Source: an uncultured Clostridia bacterium
Lineage (GTDB): Bacteria; Bacillota; Clostridia; Oscillospirales; CAG-272
Assembly: GCA_904501715.1 (NCBI GenBank)
Contig: CAJGCD010000003.1
Coordinates: 1 to 44,474 of the forward strand
Length of the DNA: 44,474 bases
Reading direction: 5' to 3'
Shown: positions 42,015-44,474 of the stretch, in pieces
How positions within the stretch are numbered: the first letter of the stretch is position 1
How the letters are laid out: each line of letters begins with the position of its first letter
Program-made: the position numbers and the translations under genes
Notes under the pieces: generated by a model
Database searches by the model: none
What the model was told of the DNA's origin: nothing
Seen by the model: only the letters and a program-made list of their open reading frames with translations

Positions 42015-43445
42015 ATGAAGGATTTTGATAATCAGCATAACGGCTCACAGGACAGCTTTGATAATAAAAATACTTTTGGAGAGGTATCCAATGATATTAA
42101 AACTTTTAAAAACGGTCAAGAAGGCGGGGAAAAAGCTCAAAAAGGGGCTGAATTCCAAAGCCAGGATAATGAAAAAAAAGAAAGCCCTGCTTTCCAAAAA
42201 GTTCAAGATAGTAGAGGGCAAGAAAAAAACAGTGGAGAGCAAGCTCGGGCAGATGAGCGAGTAGAGCATCAATATTCCACATACTACCAGCCCCCCTACT
42301 ACATTCCTAATTTTACAGTGGGCAAGGAAAACACAGCTCAAATACAAAAGAAGCGCAACAGGACGGTAATAACCGCGGTCATCATAGGAGCACTTCTTTT
42401 GCTATCGATGTTGGTTTTTGGAGGATATTCCATAGCAAAGGCGCTTAATCTTTTCTCTTACTCACGGAATAGTGACCTTGATGACGCGGGCGCGGCAATA
42501 GGAGATATTCCCACAGTTACCATAACCCAGAATACCTATGAAAATTATGCTCCGCAAACTCTTCCCGAAGTAGTAAGCAGGGTTGGCAACAGCGTTGTGG
42601 AGATAAAGACCTCCAGTACACAGATGGATTATTTTTACGGTCAGTACGTTACCTCGGGTGCGGGAAGCGGAGTTCTTATAGCGCAAAACGACCAAGCGGG
42701 ATATCTTCTTACAAATCACCACGTAATATATTCCGATGACGGCGGACTTGCCGATACCATAACCGTTGTTCTTACTAATGCCGAGGAATACGAAGCCTCA
42801 GTAATTGGAAGTGACTCCAGTATTGATTTGGCGTTGCTCACTATTAACAAGAAGGATGGTGAGAATTTTACCTTAGCCTCCTTTGGAAGGAGCAGTGACC
42901 TTGTGGTAGGTCAGGAGGTTATAGCCATAGGAAATCCCTTGGGCTCTCTTGGAGGTACTGTTACAGACGGTATCATAAGCGCCCTTGACAGACGGGTAAA
43001 GATAGACAACGTGGAGATGGTACTGCTTCAGCATAACGCCGCAATAAATCCGGGAAACTCGGGCGGTGCGCTCTTTGATATGATGGGTAATCTTGTGGGT
43101 ATAGTAAACGCAAAGACCTCTGAGACGGGAATAGAGGGCTTGGGATTTGCTATCCCCGCGGATATCGCACTCAATTTCGTTAACAGAAAAATGGTGGTCG
43201 AGCCCGAGATAGGAATAAGAGTTCAGTACGGAAGGCTCAACAACGTTCTTGGACTTTACGTGGTTGAGACGACCAACTCGGACTTCAAGAAATATGATAA
43301 GGTAGTCAAGGTGAACGGAGAGAAGATAACTGGTCCCGCACAGTATTACGCAATCATAGACTGTCTTGAAAAGGGTGACAGCGCGGCTATAACCGTGGAG
43401 AGAAACGGAGTCGAGCATAATATAACCGTAACGAGAAACAAATAA
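42015..43445 (+). CDS. HtrA/DegP-like membrane-anchored serine protease
   Basis: The 476-residue product is an S1C protease with a single membrane anchor at about residues 117-139 and a catalytic domain outside. The triad is His236 (LLTNHHVI), Asp271 (SSIDLALL) and Ser349 (NPGNSGGAL). A C-terminal PDZ domain (about 390-475) is present. The cytoplasmic N-terminal 115 residues are polar, Gln/Lys/Glu-rich and likely disordered. Such proteases clear misfolded envelope proteins. The response regulator and sensor kinase that follow suggest envelope-stress control like CssRS-HtrA in Bacillus, but this is inferred from position only. GGAAAGGA is 4-5 bases before the ATG. Confidence 0.9.
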   Translation: MKDFDNQHNGSQDSFDNKNTFGEVSNDIKTFKNGQEGGEKAQKGAEFQSQDNEKKESPAFQKVQDSRGQEKNSGEQARADERVEHQYSTYYQPPYYIPNFTVGKENTAQIQKKRNRTVITAVIIGALLLLSMLVFGGYSIAKALNLFSYSRNSDLDDAGAAIGDIPTVTITQNTYENYAPQTLPEVVSRVGNSVVEIKTSSTQMDYFYGQYVTSGAGSGVLIAQNDQAGYLLTNHHVIYSDDGGLADTITVVLTNAEEYEASVIGSDSSIDLALLTINKKDGENFTLASFGRSSDLVVGQEVIAIGNPLGSLGGTVTDGIISALDRRVKIDNVEMVLLQHNAAINPGNSGGALFDMMGNLVGIVNAKTSETGIEGLGFAIPADIALNFVNRKMVVEPEIGIRVQYGRLNNVLGLYVVETTNSDFKKYDKVVKVNGEKITGPAQYYAIIDCLEKGDSAAITVERNGVEHNITVTRNK

Positions 43446-43449
43446 AATA

Positions 43450-43478
43450 TTGAAAATATTTAAATGTTGGTGTATAAT
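43450..43478 (+). promoter_or_regulatory. Promoter of the two-component system
   Basis: TTGAAA (43450-43455), 17 bp, TATAAT (43473-43478). It begins 5 bases after the protease stop codon. Confidence 0.75.
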
Positions 43479-43486
43479 ATAAATGC

Positions 43487-43537
43487 ACCGAAGAAGGAAG
43501 TGCTTCGGTAGCCAAGGTTGCCGAAGCGTTTTCTTTT
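43487..43537 (+). promoter_or_regulatory. Possible transcription attenuator in the response-regulator leader
   Basis: Two mutually exclusive hairpins share CTTCGG at 43503-43508. In one, ACCGAAG (43487-43493) pairs with CTTCGGT (43503-43509). In the other, CTTCGGTAGC (43503-43512) pairs with GTTGCCGAAG (43517-43526, with G-U pairs), followed by a T-rich run (TTTTCTTTT, 43529-43537). The second form resembles a terminator, the first an antiterminator. Confidence 0.4.
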
Positions 43538-43552
43538 GGGATAGGAGGTAAA

Positions 43553-44242
43553 ATGTATAATATCCTTGTAGTTGATGACGAAGCGAGAATACGTTCTATT
43601 ATAAAAAAATACGCCGAATTTGAAGGACATAAGGTCACGGAGGCTGCTGACGGAATGGAAGCGGTGCACTTTTGCAGAAGCGCGGAATTTGACATCATAA
43701 TTATGGATATTATGATGCCCGAGCTTGACGGCTTTTCAGCCTGCCGAGAGATAAGAAAAATATCCAATACCCCCATAATTATGCTTTCCGCAAGAGGAGA
43801 GGAATACGATAAGATAAACGGATTTGAGCTCGGCATAGACGATTACGTGGTAAAGCCCTTTTCTCCAAAGGAGCTTATGCTGAGAATAGAGGCGGTAATG
43901 AAGCGTGTTAACGCTTCTTCGATTATTAGAACGAAAAAAGAGAACGTCATAGTTACCCTTGATAACGGTGGACTTCGTGCCGACGTTACCGCAAGGCTTG
44001 TCTTTATAGACGGAAAAAGAGTTGATATGACTCCCAAGGAGTACGACCTGTTTTTCTATATGCTTGAAAACAAGAATATCGCTATTTCCAGAGAAAAATT
44101 CATCAGTGACGTGTGGGGCTATGATTTTTACGGGGATGTACGTACATTGGACACACATATAAAGCTGCTGCGTAAGAGTCTTGGAAGATACGCAAAACTT
44201 ATAGTTACCTTGCGAGGAGTGGGTTATCGCTTCGAGGGCTGA
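43553..44242 (+). CDS. OmpR/PhoB-family response regulator
   Basis: The 229-residue product has a receiver domain (residues 1-115) with acidic pocket Asp8-Asp9, phosphoacceptor Asp52 (IMDIMMPELDG), Ser79 and Lys101 (VVKPFSPKEL), and a C-terminal winged helix (about 130-228) ending GVGYRFEG. AGGAGG lies 5 bases before the ATG. The next gene, starting 29 bases later, looks like its sensor kinase. The upstream HtrA-type protease suggests an envelope-stress role. Confidence 0.95.
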   Translation: MYNILVVDDEARIRSIIKKYAEFEGHKVTEAADGMEAVHFCRSAEFDIIIMDIMMPELDGFSACREIRKISNTPIIMLSARGEEYDKINGFELGIDDYVVKPFSPKELMLRIEAVMKRVNASSIIRTKKENVIVTLDNGGLRADVTARLVFIDGKRVDMTPKEYDLFFYMLENKNIAISREKFISDVWGYDFYGDVRTLDTHIKLLRKSLGRYAKLIVTLRGVGYRFEG

Positions 44243-44271
44243 TTTTAGATAAAAAAGAAAGGAGAGGGGCT

Positions 44272-44474
44272 GTGGATAACACCGAGGGCTATACAAAAAG
44301 GCGCAGACGACCCATTGGAATCAAATGGAAAATGTTTGCCATACTTATATGCTTTGTGGTGATATTTGCTTTGCTTATGTGGGTGTTTCAGATCCGTATG
44401 CTCAATTTCTTCTATCAAGGCGCAAAATTTAATGAACTTGAAGAGTCCTCCGAGATGATCTCGGAGGCTCTTGG
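44272..44474 (+). CDS. Probable sensor histidine kinase, N-terminal part (cut by window edge)
   Basis: A GTG at 44272 after GGAGAGG opens a frame to the end of the window (67 codons). It reads MDNTEGYTKRRRRPIGIKWK, a basic cytoplasmic start, then one membrane helix (MFAILICFVVIFALLMWVFQ) and the beginning of an extracytoplasmic stretch. No kinase motif is inside the window. The position just after an OmpR-type regulator and the topology make a sensor kinase the likely identity. Confidence 0.75.
   Translation, partial: MDNTEGYTKRRRRPIGIKWKMFAILICFVVIFALLMWVFQIRMLNFFYQGAKFNELEESSEMISEAL

Overview
This window looks like chromosomal DNA of a low-to-moderate GC Gram-positive anaerobe of the class Clostridia (Bacillota), probably a gut Oscillospirales- or Christensenellales-like lineage. 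The evidence is indirect: purine-rich Shine-Dalgarno sites, several exact or near-exact sigma-A promoters, intrinsic terminators, AddAB instead of RecBCD, a YlbF protein, a single-chain glycyl-tRNA synthetase, a TIGR03960/DUF2344 radical SAM pair, a BspA-type leucine-rich-repeat lipoprotein, a CwlD-like amidase, and a palindromic intergenic repeat of a kind common in gut Clostridia. No rRNA is present, so the genus is not resolved.

Layout. Bases 1-1870 are an AT-rich accessory stretch: the end of an AraC regulator, a stand-alone AbiH phage-defence gene with its own promoter, and a heavily folded non-coding tract that ends at the 3' end of a tRNA-Pro(GGG) gene on the minus strand. An aldo/keto reductase follows. 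Bases 3.3-13.8 kb are one long plus-strand operon from a consensus promoter: miaB, ylbF, mutS, mutL, tgt, tldD, tldE (tRNA modification, mismatch repair, peptide maturation). glyQS and a small membrane protein follow from their own promoter. radA converges on them. Next come an LRR lipoprotein, a CwlD-like amidase (minus) and guaB.

Bases 21.4-28.8 kb are a plus-strand operon: rlmB, a large acidic membrane protein that is a P-type ATPase relative lacking the catalytic Asp, a B12-binding radical SAM protein, its DUF2344 partner, and adenosine deaminase. Then comes a 0.5 kb non-coding stretch with a palindromic repeat, followed by a promoter, a strongly folded RNA of about 200 nt, a terminator, and a 65-residue cysteine-rich protein.

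Bases 29.9-33.7 kb are a minus-strand operon: PAP2 phosphatase, DUF5058 membrane protein, a second membrane protein, and a membrane-anchored M20 peptidase. A DUF11 protein and the addB-addA recombination operon follow on the same strand. The window closes with an HtrA-type protease and an OmpR-type regulator with a possible attenuator leader, then the first 67 codons of what is probably its sensor kinase.

The best candidates for something undescribed are the P-type ATPase pseudoenzyme (22362-25187) and the structured RNA with its neighbouring small Cys-rich protein (29349-29773). The folded DNA beside tRNA-Pro (1586-1834) and the leader of the response regulator are next.
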